Shown: positions 1 through 5,465, numbered from the stretch's first letter. The stretch is DNA of 9,075 nucleotides from JALHRI01 sp044351685 (GCA_044351685.1 JBILFK010000054.1:1-9075); one strand, 5' to 3'. Numbers and translations are program-made. Notes: generated from the sequence alone by a model not told the origin.

Positions 1-30
1 GCCGGTTACAATCGCTACTCTGCTTTTCAT
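1..30 (-). CDS. phaB: Acetoacetyl-CoA reductase PhaB, N-terminal fragment (runs off left edge)
   Basis: Only the first ten codons are in the window, reading MKSRVAIVTG on the minus strand. This matches the start of the NADPH-dependent acetoacetyl-CoA reductase PhaB, a short-chain dehydrogenase whose first strand leads into the TGxxxGxG cofactor loop. PhaB reduces acetoacetyl-CoA to (R)-3-hydroxybutyryl-CoA, the substrate of PHA synthase. The ATG (28-30) is preceded by a strong Shine-Dalgarno sequence, AAGGGAGAG, four bases upstream. It lies 61 bases downstream of phaA on the same strand, the usual phaA-phaB order. The short-chain dehydrogenase start is clear, and the specific PhaB assignment leans on the neighbour. 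Another short-chain reductase such as FabG-like is the main alternative. Confidence 0.75.
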   Translation of the reverse strand, partial: MKSRVAIVTG

Positions 31-51
31 TTTTCTCTCCCTTGTTCAATT

Positions 52-69
52 TTTCAGTGTTTCCTGAAA
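52..69. other. Small stem-loop in the phaA-phaB gap
   Basis: TTTCAG (52-57) and CTGAAA (64-69) form a perfect 6-bp stem with a 6-base loop in the 61-base gap between phaA and phaB. No T-run follows on the minus strand, so it is not an obvious terminator. It could be an mRNA processing or stability element that sets the phaA/phaB ratio, but a stem this short could occur by chance. Confidence 0.25.
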
Positions 70-91
70 TAATGTAAAATGCATGCGCCTT

Positions 92-1276
92 TTACGCAGC
101 TTCAACGCACATGGCAATACCCATTCCGCCACCTATGCATAATGTGGCTAAGCCTTTTTTCGCTTCGCGGCGTTTCATTTCATGCAGTAGGGTGGTTAAC
201 ACGCGTGCACCTGAAGCACCAATCGGGTGGCCAATGGCAATCGCGCCGCCGTTCACGTTTACTTTGCTGGTATCCCAGCCCATGCCCTTGTTCACTGAAA
301 TCGCCTGTGCCGCGAAAGCTTCGTTGGCTTCAATTAAATCCAGCTGTTCGTGCTTCCAGCCAGCTTTGGCCAGTGCTTTTTGTGAAGCGGGAATAGGCCC
401 GGTGCCCATAATGCTTGGATCCACGCCTGCGGTTGCCCATGAAGCAATCCGCGCGAGTGGTTTCAGGCCACGTTTTTCGGCTTCGCCGCGGGTCATTAGC
501 AATACGGCAGCGGCGCCATCATTTAGGCCCGATGCATTACCTGCGGTCACTGTGCCATCGGTTTTGAAGGCAGGGCGAAGTTTTGCCAATACATCGGCAG
601 TCGATTCACCACGAATAAACTCATCGGTTTCAAACACCGTGTCGCCTTTTTTGCTTTTGATAGTGATAGGTATAATTTCCGCCTTGAACTTACCTTCCTT
701 CTGGGCGGCACTGGCTTTGGCCTGCGAGCTTGCAGCGAAGGCGTCTTGTTCTTCGCGGGTGATTTGAAATTGCTGTGCGATATTTTCAGCCGTGATGCCC
801 ATGTGGTAATTGTTGAAGGCATCCCACAAACCATCCTGAATCATGGTATCGACCATGGCGCTATTGCCCATTTTAACGCCCGTGCGCAGCATCATGCTGT
901 GGGGCGCAAGGCTCATGGATTCTTGGCCGCCGGCCACCACGATCGTGGCATCGCCTGCGGCAATGGCCTTCATGCCTTCGGCCACGGCACGTAAACCTGA
1001 ACCACACACCTGATTGATGGTGTAGGCGGTAGCTTCATGCGCCACGCCTGCATGTACAGCGGCTTGGCGCGCGGTGTTTTGGCCTAAGCCCGCGGTGAGC
1101 ACATTGCCCATAATCACTTCCGAAACGTCGCCCGCGGTAATGTTGTTGCGCGCAAGCAGCGTTTTGATGACTTCGGCGCCCAATTGCATGGCGGAAACGC
1201 CCGCGATGGTACCGTTAAAATTTCCTACAGCGGTGCGTGCGGCATCGACAATTACAATATCATTGGCGTTGGTCAT
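92..1276 (-). CDS. phaA: Acetyl-CoA acetyltransferase (biosynthetic thiolase) PhaA
   Basis: This 394-residue protein is a full-length thiolase, the usual size for PhaA/AtoB. It condenses two acetyl-CoA to acetoacetyl-CoA, the first step of polyhydroxybutyrate synthesis in the cytoplasm. The acyl-accepting cysteine is Cys91 in the motif QVCGSGLRA, the histidine is His350 in GHPIGASGAR, and the deprotonating cysteine is Cys380 in LCIGGGMG. These positions are within two residues of the Zoogloea enzyme. The N-terminus has the typical VDAARTAVG, and NEAFAAQA is present. The ATG at 1274-1276 is preceded by the good ribosome binding site GCAGGGAGA about five bases upstream. It lies 77 bases downstream of phaC and 61 bases upstream of phaB, so it is probably cotranscribed with both. 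The family is very secure. The PHA role is inferred from context, because the same enzyme family also serves acetoacetyl-CoA degradation. Confidence 0.95.
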   Translation of the reverse strand: MTNANDIVIVDAARTAVGNFNGTIAGVSAMQLGAEVIKTLLARNNITAGDVSEVIMGNVLTAGLGQNTARQAAVHAGVAHEATAYTINQVCGSGLRAVAEGMKAIAAGDATIVVAGGQESMSLAPHSMMLRTGVKMGNSAMVDTMIQDGLWDAFNNYHMGITAENIAQQFQITREEQDAFAASSQAKASAAQKEGKFKAEIIPITIKSKKGDTVFETDEFIRGESTADVLAKLRPAFKTDGTVTAGNASGLNDGAAAVLLMTRGEAEKRGLKPLARIASWATAGVDPSIMGTGPIPASQKALAKAGWKHEQLDLIEANEAFAAQAISVNKGMGWDTSKVNVNGGAIAIGHPIGASGARVLTTLLHEMKRREAKKGLATLCIGGGMGIAMCVEAA

Positions 1277-1353
1277 GGTATTCTCCCTGCATGGTTATGG
1301 GCGGGGTTGTAAGTGAGCTTGAAGCAAATGTCTAATAGCCATGCTGCGCTGCG

Positions 1354-2682
1354 TTAAAATAATTGCTTCAGCCACTGTGTCATTGGCGTAAGGCACTGCG
1401 CAGTGGCTTGTTCGCCCACCAGCATGCTTACATGTCCGGCTTCAGGCTCTATCACGGTACATTTAGGAATCGCGGCAGTCAGCGGAATGGCGCAGCCTTG
1501 CGGCACGATTTTATCATTCTGCGGAATGAAGGCGAGGGTGGGGCAGGTAATTTGCGATGGTTCCATCCATTTGCGCCCCACCTTCCACTGATGGGTGGCG
1601 AGGATATTTTGCTGAGGCCATTGCACAAAGCATTCCTGCGCTACTTCGCGGGTGAGCGGCACGCCATCGTTCGCCCAATGTTCTACGGCTACAAAATGCT
1701 GTTTTTCTGCCTCATCCATTTCAGAGAAGCGTGCATATTTGCGCTGAATCGCAAATGGATCAATCAGGTGAAACACGCCTTGTGTTAACCACGGCGCCAC
1801 CGTTTCCGATTGTTGAAACCACTGCGTTAGCAATAATTGTGTAGCGGGGTTTAGCAGCATCACGGGGGTATCGGGGGCAGAAAAATCCCACGGTGTGGCA
1901 AGCAGAATAAGCCCATCACATAAGAATGGTGCTAATTGCGCAATAGCCGTCGCCATAATGCCGCCCATGCAATAGCCTAGCACCACAATCGGGCCATCAT
2001 GTTCACGGCGCAGGGTATCTAGCGCATCTAGCGCGTAGGCAACAATATATTCGGCGGTGGAAAATCCACGCTCATCGTCGCCGGGTGCGCCCCAATCGAG
2101 AATTAGCGGGCGCATGTTATTGCGCGCTAAATGACGCACCAGGCTGACTTCGGGGTATAAATCGAGAATATACGATTTATTGATAAGCGAGGGAATGCAC
2201 ACCACCGCCACCTGATTACGCGCGCGTGGCGCGATATCCAACAAACGGGCATTGCCACGCTGCCAAAGCACGGGGTAACGCATCTCAGGCGGGGTAGCGC
2301 TGCGCGATAAAAATGCCTGCGCGCCTTCCATAAAATTGGCGCTGCGCTTGAGCGCTTCTTCGCCGATGGCCGACCAAAGGGCAGGGTCAGGCGCGGTAGA
2401 ATCAGCGTGTTGTGCGCGGGGTGACTTTTTTTCGCGCCGAGCGCGATACGCTGACTGTTCGGCTTGGTGTGCGTGTGTTTCGGCTATTTTTTGTAGCTGA
2501 TCCAGCCAGTTTTCCATGGGGCTTTTTGGCTTTAGCGCTTGCATCCACGGCAGATTCCAGGGCGAGAATGCGTTGCTCGAGCTGCCGTAACTGTTTGCGT
2601 AAAGCTGCGATTGCATCATCGCGAGCATCAGGTGAAACGGTAGGTTTTCTGGCATGTTTCCGAACGGGGGTAGCATCGGCAT
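1354..2682 (-). CDS. phaC: Compact PHA synthase PhaC (alpha/beta hydrolase)
   Basis: Up to 442 residues, this is an alpha/beta-hydrolase of the PHA synthase type, which polymerises 3-hydroxyacyl-CoA into polyester at the granule surface. The nucleophile box is GYCMGG (236-241) with Cys238 in place of the lipase serine, as in synthases. The other triad members are probably Asp390 in PQNDKIVP and His417 in EAGHVSM. Typical PhaC elements are VPSLIN-like IPSLINKSYILDL (163-175), LDWGAPG (195-201) and HWANDGVPL (335-343). It is shorter than class I synthases (about 590 residues) and nearer class III PhaC (about 355). The first roughly 95 residues overlap the upstream gene in another frame. Residues 11-50, including LPFHLML and LPW, look like the N-terminus of a short alphaproteobacterial PhaC-like family that I recall, so the overlap seems genuine. 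No start has a convincing ribosome binding site. ATGs at 2682, 2676 and 2655 are all possible, and 2682 is the longest. Confidence 0.85.
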   Translation of the reverse strand: MPMLPPFGNMPENLPFHLMLAMMQSQLYANSYGSSSNAFSPWNLPWMQALKPKSPMENWLDQLQKIAETHAHQAEQSAYRARREKKSPRAQHADSTAPDPALWSAIGEEALKRSANFMEGAQAFLSRSATPPEMRYPVLWQRGNARLLDIAPRARNQVAVVCIPSLINKSYILDLYPEVSLVRHLARNNMRPLILDWGAPGDDERGFSTAEYIVAYALDALDTLRREHDGPIVVLGYCMGGIMATAIAQLAPFLCDGLILLATPWDFSAPDTPVMLLNPATQLLLTQWFQQSETVAPWLTQGVFHLIDPFAIQRKYARFSEMDEAEKQHFVAVEHWANDGVPLTREVAQECFVQWPQQNILATHQWKVGRKWMEPSQITCPTLAFIPQNDKIVPQGCAIPLTAAIPKCTVIEPEAGHVSMLVGEQATAQCLTPMTQWLKQLF

Positions 2683-2827
2683 CTTTCGGTTGCGGTGGTT
2701 GCATCACTGATAGCCACTGATGCAGCACAGAAGGGTCGGTTAGTTGCTCGGTTACAGCACGCTGCCACGCATCGAGCATGGCTTTCGCCTGCGCTTTTAC
2801 ATCGGTTTTATTGCGGTTTCCAGCCAT
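2402..2827 (-). CDS. Small PhaE-like / PHA-granule-associated protein (tentative)
   Basis: This 141-residue protein heads the PHA operon. Residues 7-45 are a predicted helix (AMLDAWQRAVTEQLTDP), residues 68-94 form a heptad-like coiled coil (AIAALRKQLRQLEQRILALE), and residues 98-141 are a low-complexity Lys/Arg/Ser/Thr tail with almost no acidic residues. The helix plus C-terminal coiled coil recalls short partner subunits of PHA synthases (PhaE, PhaR of class IV), and the basic tail recalls the DNA-binding tail of PhaM. These are resemblances, not established homology. The ATG at 2825-2827 is preferred over an in-frame TTG at 2846-2848, but neither has a clear ribosome binding site. The last third overlaps the start of phaC out of frame by about 254-281 bases. 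The N-terminal two thirds look like a real protein. The tail could be shaped mainly by coding constraint from phaC. Confidence 0.6.
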   Translation of the reverse strand: MAGNRNKTDVKAQAKAMLDAWQRAVTEQLTDPSVLHQWLSVMQPPQPKDADATPVRKHARKPTVSPDARDDAIAALRKQLRQLEQRILALESAVDASAKAKKPHGKLAGSATKNSRNTRTPSRTVSVSRSARKKVTPRTTR

Positions 2828-2841
2828 ATCTGCGGTTGTGC

Positions 2842-2870
2842 TTGCCAAAGGTAATGAAAACGCTTACTAC
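2842..2870 (+). promoter_or_regulatory. Candidate phaR promoter
   Basis: TTGCCA (2842-2847) and TACTAC (2865-2870) are separated by 17 bases and give a sigma-70-like pair about 47 bases upstream of the phaR ATG. Transcription would start near 2877. It lies in the divergent region shared with the PHA operon, so PhaR binding here could control both sides. It is predicted from consensus only. Confidence 0.35.
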
Positions 2871-2888
2871 CGCATGCTCAATGAAAAC
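2853..2888. repeat. Pair of AATGAAAAC direct repeats in the phaR upstream region
   Basis: The 9-mer AATGAAAAC occurs at 2853-2861 and again at 2880-2888, 27 bases apart, flanking GCATGC (2872-2877). It sits between the divergent phaR and PHA operon starts, where an operator for PhaR or another regulator would be expected. A chance repeat in A-rich DNA is a real alternative. Confidence 0.25.
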
Positions 2889-2916
2889 AAAATCACTTTC
2901 TCATGCAGAGGATACT

Positions 2917-3405
2917 ATGAAGCGCCCTACATCTGAACCTATCGTTATCAAAAAATATGCAAACCGTCGTTTGTATAACACCGATACTTCGAGCTACGTC
3001 ACGCTCGATGATCTGTGTGAAATGGTGAAAGAGGGCGCAGAATTCATTGTGTATGATGCAAAAAGTGGCGAAGATTTAACCCGCCAAATCCTTACGCAAA
3101 TTATTTTCGAACAAGAATCGCACGGCGAGAGCCTGTTGCCTATCAATTTTCTGCGCACCATCATTGGCTTTTACGACAATAGCCTGAAAGAATTTGTGCC
3201 AGCTTACTTGGATACCACTATGCAAAGCTTCATGAAAAACCAGGAGCAGTTCCAGGATATGATCATGGGCAAAAACAGCCTGGGCGGTTTTGGCCAAGTG
3301 GCGAATCAGTTCGAAGAAATGAGCAAGCAAAACATGGAGCTTTTCACCAAAGCTTTCTCGATGTTTACGCCATTTGTTGCGGGTGAAGAAAATAAGAAGA
3401 AGTAG
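2917..3405 (+). CDS. phaR: Polyhydroxyalkanoate synthesis regulator PhaR
   Basis: This 162-residue protein is the PHA-responsive repressor PhaR. Residues 10-68 are the conserved DNA-binding PHB_acc_N domain, recognised by IKKYANRRLYNTDTSSYVTL, then DLCEMVKEG, FIVYDAKSGEDLTRQILTQIIFEQE. Residues 72-112 match the PHB-binding accumulation domain (LLPINFLRTIIGFYDNSL, then VPAYLDTTMQSFMKNQEQF). Residues 126-152 form a phasin-like amphipathic helix ending in FTKAFSMFTPF. In known systems PhaR represses phasin genes and its own gene and is released by binding nascent polymer. The ATG at 2917-2919 is chosen because AGAGGA lies four bases upstream. An in-frame ATG at 2881 would add twelve residues and would place that ribosome binding site inside the gene. 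phaR diverges from the PHA operon and ends 3 bases from the convergent gene at 3409. Confidence 0.95.
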   Translation: MKRPTSEPIVIKKYANRRLYNTDTSSYVTLDDLCEMVKEGAEFIVYDAKSGEDLTRQILTQIIFEQESHGESLLPINFLRTIIGFYDNSLKEFVPAYLDTTMQSFMKNQEQFQDMIMGKNSLGGFGQVANQFEEMSKQNMELFTKAFSMFTPFVAGEENKKK

Positions 3406-3408
3406 TGC

Positions 3409-3675
3409 TTAGCTGCGTAATATTTGTGTCCTAGTTTGTGCAGCTGCGGGTTCGCCATGCTCTAGGCGAAAAAGTGGTGCGGATTTTGCGGTTTCTTCGC
3501 ATGTTTTGAAATTTAACTCTCCAGATCCTTGCATTTGTATTCCCAACGCTCTGGTATGTTCAATCGTCTGGTTGAAGGTCTGCGCAATACCATCTGTTGT
3601 TACACGAGCACGCTCAAGTCCACGACCTACAGCGGCTAGATCAACATTTGGCAGATTGGAATACGTGAAACTCAT
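3409..3675 (-). CDS. Hypothetical 88-residue protein
   Basis: I do not recognise this protein. It has no signal peptide, membrane segment or cysteine pair (one Cys, in FKTCEE), and it looks soluble and mildly amphipathic. Residues 11-45 (VDLAAVGRGLERARVTTDGIAQ and on) could be a helix with an Ala/Arg/Thr-rich face. The ATG is at 3673-3675. Its only ribosome-binding hint is TAGG three bases upstream, while an extended -10 element (TGGTATATT) sits so close that the message may be nearly leaderless. It is convergent with phaR with only 3 bases between stop codons, leaving no room for a terminator between them. An operator-like palindrome lies about 40 bases upstream of its start. The composition is protein-like, but I cannot rule out a spurious frame. 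Confidence 0.5.
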   Translation of the reverse strand: MSFTYSNLPNVDLAAVGRGLERARVTTDGIAQTFNQTIEHTRALGIQMQGSGELNFKTCEETAKSAPLFRLEHGEPAAAQTRTQILRS

Positions 3676-3681
3676 GACCTA

Positions 3682-3689
3682 AATATACC
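3682..3689 (-). promoter_or_regulatory. Extended -10 element before the 88-residue gene
   Basis: On the minus strand the sequence reads TGGTATATT, close to the extended -10 consensus TGnTATAAT, just 6 bases upstream of the ATG at 3675. Initiation at the usual distance would fall at or within a few bases of the start codon, giving a leaderless or near-leaderless message. No good -35 element is present at 16-18 bases, which suits an extended -10 promoter or one that needs an activator. Confidence 0.3.
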
Positions 3690-3712
3690 ATGCAATTGTT
3701 ACAGCTTTATGA

Positions 3713-3729
3713 CGATTTGTAACAAATCG
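3713..3729. promoter_or_regulatory. 17-base palindrome, candidate operator
   Basis: CGATTTGT (3713-3720) and ACAAATCG (3722-3729) are perfect inverted copies around a single central base. This form is typical of a binding site for a dimeric repressor or activator. It is centred about 46 bases upstream of the 88-residue gene's start codon and about 42 bases past the stop of the membrane protein gene. As RNA it could fold with a 7-bp stem and 3-base loop. On the plus strand a T6 run (3734-3739) follows after a 4-base gap, so a weak plus-strand terminator is an alternative. Confidence 0.45.
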
Positions 3730-3763
3730 CGTATTTTTTGAAAAAAAGTGAATAAGTTTTAGG

Positions 3764-4819
3764 CTATCGCGCCGTGGCCTGTTCGCCAAGCATGGCCTTC
3801 AGTTCGCGGGCTTCGCGAAGTTCTTCCGCAAAATTTCCGCCCGATGCTTTGCGCCCCACCGCTTCCGCGTGGCTGCCGGTATTTTGCAAGCGATCACGGA
3901 AACTATTGCTGCCGGCGGTGCGATCGGCCCAGCTTTTGTGTTCGCGGCTGGTAAGTTCTTCGTGTTCGCTAGCATATTGGCTAGTTTTGGAAGCCAATTT
4001 GGTGGCCACCGCTTGACTACCATGATCCATGCCGGCGGTTTCATGCCCTGTCACACTGCTGGCTGCCGTTGCGGTAGTGGAAGCTGAAACGCTATCCAGC
4101 CCCATCATGTGCATAAGATTACTTTTCATGGCCACAAACGTGGCACCAACGCCACCTAAAACGCCCGCAGCAACGCCCGCGCCAGCGGGCAGTGTTGCGG
4201 CAGTGGCTGCGGTGGTAACCGAGGGTACGGAAAGAATGCCAACACCCTGCAAAAATGCGCCAATATGCGCGCCCATCAGGCCTACTGAATTGATAGCTCC
4301 CGCTACAACACCGCTTAAAGGCGTTGCCGTTAGCAGGAAGTAACCTAGTAAGGCTCCACCTACGGCCACTGCGGCAATCACGCCAAGCATCAGCAGGGTT
4401 TTGGTGAGTTTATCATCTTTTGCAAGAGCAGGTTTTTCGGGCGCAGGGGTGCGTTCTAGTGTTTCTTCCTGCGTGCTACTGGCGTTGCTAACACTTTGTG
4501 ATGCAGCTGCAGCCTGCAATTTTGCCATTTCTTCAGCAGAAATAACCGGTTCAGAAGGGGGTGGCGCTATTTCTGGCTCAGGTTCTTTACGTTTGATTGG
4601 CTCGTCGGGCGCCTTATTGGCCTCGGCGGCCTGCAGTTGCTTCAATAATTCTTCTGTTCTCTTTTTATCCGTTTCGCTTTCGGCAGCAGTTATTTTTTCT
4701 GCGGCGGCGGGCTGTTCAAGCTTTTTATCGCTTGCTTGAACCTCAGGCACGGTTTGCCCATCATCAGCGGTGGCTGGTGTTGGTGGTAATTTCTTGTTCT
4801 CTGGTGTCGATTCAACCAT
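3764..4819 (-). CDS. Hypothetical membrane protein with long disordered acidic/proline-rich N-terminus
   Basis: I do not recognise this 351-residue protein. Residues 1-135 are rich in Glu, Lys, Pro and Ala with no hydrophobic stretch and look disordered, with a short helical patch at 51-67 (DKKRTEELLKQLQAAEA). Residues 141-164 are a clear membrane segment (LLMLGVIAAVAVGGALLGYFLL). Residues 168-198 and 207-231 are Gly/Ala-rich hydrophobic stretches that may be further membrane segments or a hairpin. Residues 232-351 are polar, with a His/Met patch and a charged end (SWADRTAGSNSFRDRL, then EELREARELKAML). There is no signal peptide at the N-terminus, so any insertion uses the internal segment. 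The ATG at 4819 has AGGAG 12 bases upstream, while an in-frame GTG at 4828 has the same AGGAG only 3 bases away. Neither spacing is ideal, so the start is uncertain by three codons. Confidence 0.75.
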   Translation of the reverse strand: MVESTPENKKLPPTPATADDGQTVPEVQASDKKLEQPAAAEKITAAESETDKKRTEELLKQLQAAEANKAPDEPIKRKEPEPEIAPPPSEPVISAEEMAKLQAAAASQSVSNASSTQEETLERTPAPEKPALAKDDKLTKTLLMLGVIAAVAVGGALLGYFLLTATPLSGVVAGAINSVGLMGAHIGAFLQGVGILSVPSVTTAATAATLPAGAGVAAGVLGGVGATFVAMKSNLMHMMGLDSVSASTTATAASSVTGHETAGMDHGSQAVATKLASKTSQYASEHEELTSREHKSWADRTAGSNSFRDRLQNTGSHAEAVGRKASGGNFAEELREARELKAMLGEQATAR

Positions 4820-4844
4820 GAAGTACACACACTCCTACATCAGC

Positions 4845-4876
4845 AGGATACCAAACGGTTGCGTATTGTGTGTGAA
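4845..4876 (-). promoter_or_regulatory. Candidate promoter of the membrane protein gene
   Basis: The minus strand carries TGGTATCCT, an extended -10-like element with the hexamer TATCCT (4845-4850). TTCACA (4871-4876) is a poor -35 at a spacing of 20 bases. A start near 4838 would leave a leader of about 19 bases that contains the AGGAG site. The overlong spacing and the direct repeats over the -35 region suggest activator dependence. Confidence 0.3.
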
Positions 4877-4890
4877 GATTATGTGAAGAT
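4871..4890. repeat. Tandem TGTGAAGAT repeats with 11-base period, candidate response-regulator site
   Basis: TGTGAAGAT occurs at 4871-4879 and again, identically, at 4882-4890, an 11-base period or about one helical turn. Head-to-tail half-sites one turn apart are the usual layout for OmpR/PhoB-family response regulators. On the minus strand the repeats would fall at roughly -33 to -52 of the candidate promoter of the membrane protein gene, the expected place for such an activator. Confidence 0.4.
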
Positions 4891-4931
4891 GCCCGAGTTA
4901 ACGGACACCGAACGCTTGTAAAAACAAACGT

Positions 4932-5027
4932 TTACTTGCGGCGCGCTTTAATGCGCACTGGCTTAAGTGTGGGGCGAGCCAAGTAAGCGAGGCTTGAAAG
5001 CGCAATCATCGAAATTAAAATCAACAT
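4932..5027 (-). CDS. 31-residue membrane miniprotein downstream of rcdA
   Basis: This short gene encodes 31 residues. Residues 1-16 are hydrophobic (MLILISMIALSSLAYL) and could make one short membrane span. Residues 17-31 are basic and lack acidic residues (ending VRIKARRK), giving a positively charged tail that by the positive-inside rule would stay in the cytoplasm. The ATG at 5025-5027 is preceded by GCGAGGA four bases upstream, one of the best ribosome binding sites in the window. The gene begins 12 bases after the rcdA stop codon, and its ribosome binding site falls in that gap, which suggests cotranscription and coupled translation. I do not recognise a family. The good start signal, clean hydrophobic/basic division and tight spacing support a real gene, but at this length chance cannot be excluded. 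Confidence 0.55.
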   Translation of the reverse strand: MLILISMIALSSLAYLARPTLKPVRIKARRK

Positions 5028-5039
5028 AAAATCCTCGCT

Positions 5040-5465
5040 CTAGTGACGTGTTCCGTAAGCCATTTCATCAAGCCGCCACACACGTTCATATAATTCGCGT
5101 GAGCGCAGTGACAAGTAGCCAATGTAATAAGGTAATTCGTCGATAAGCTCTGGGTTGCCACCCAGACAGATATCGGCGGCATCTAGGCGGTATTTTTCGC
5201 CTGCGGTGTCATCATCAATTTTTCCGGCCGAAACGGCCTTGCGCACCATGATCCACGCCATAATACTGGTGAGGCGCATGGTAATGCGCGACATTTCATG
5301 CGCATACATAGGGCGATAACGTGGCGAAATCAGCGATTGTTCTTCAGCACCGCGCGCCTGAAAATAATTATGGGCATCAAATAATAGATCTAATGTTTCA
5401 TTGAATACGCTAGGAAGGAACAGAAGCGGCTGTGGTGCTGGCGCTGTGTGAGCAAGTTGCTGCAT
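5040..5465 (-). CDS. rcdA: RcdA-like protein (DUF1465), regulator of CtrA degradation
   Basis: This 141-residue protein matches the DUF1465 family, whose best-known member is Caulobacter RcdA. RcdA is an adaptor that helps bring substrates such as the master regulator CtrA to ClpXP at the cell pole. The family pattern is visible as a helix with LFDAHNYF (28-35), the core helix MYAHEMSRITMRLTSIMAWIMVRKAV (53-78), the conserved EKYRLD (90-95), and a last helix with LRSRELYERVWRLDEM (120-135). The N-terminal 20 residues are proline-rich and probably flexible. The ATG at 5463-5465 has AGAGGA four bases upstream. It diverges from addA across about 100 bases that contain a perfect CtrA box. The assignment rests on my recognition of the family. 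Whether this protein acts on CtrA in this organism is inference. Confidence 0.8.
   Translation of the reverse strand: MQQLAHTAPAPQPLLFLPSVFNETLDLLFDAHNYFQARGAEEQSLISPRYRPMYAHEMSRITMRLTSIMAWIMVRKAVSAGKIDDDTAGEKYRLDAADICLGGNPELIDELPYYIGYLSLRSRELYERVWRLDEMAYGTRH

Noticed and set aside
111..767. 218-codon open frame on the plus strand, antisense to phaA
   Set aside because: It is a shadow of the thiolase codons. It has no recognisable domain or start signal, while the thiolase reading has all catalytic residues.
1341..1353. GCAGC tandem (CGCAGCGCAGC on the minus strand) after phaC as a PhaR operator
   Set aside because: It is too short and lacks the inverted-repeat spacing expected. It is also compatible with chance.
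1363..1788. 141-codon open frame on the plus strand, antisense to phaC
   Set aside because: It is a shadow of the synthase gene, with a His/Cys/Arg-rich composition and no family resemblance.
2695..2916. Upstream extension of phaR to 2695
   Set aside because: The extra 74 residues are not PhaR-like and cross the divergent gene's coding region. The ribosome binding site at 2907-2912 fixes the start at 2917.
3734..3748. T-run followed by A-run between the two orphan genes as a terminator
   Set aside because: The stem would be A-T only, with no GC-rich part. It is too weak to call.
4401..4739. 112-codon plus-strand frame, antisense to the membrane protein gene
   Set aside because: A Ser/Ala-rich translation with no start signal. 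It mirrors the Glu/Lys/Pro codons of the opposite strand.
4897..4902. GTTAAC as a second CtrA site upstream of the membrane protein gene
   Set aside because: It is only a half-site. No second TTAA lies seven bases away on either strand.
4911..4932. Imperfect stem-loop after the miniprotein stop (AACGTTTG/CAAGCGTT on the minus strand)
   Set aside because: It has an 8-bp AT-rich stem with a G-U pair, but no T-run follows, so it does not qualify as an intrinsic terminator.
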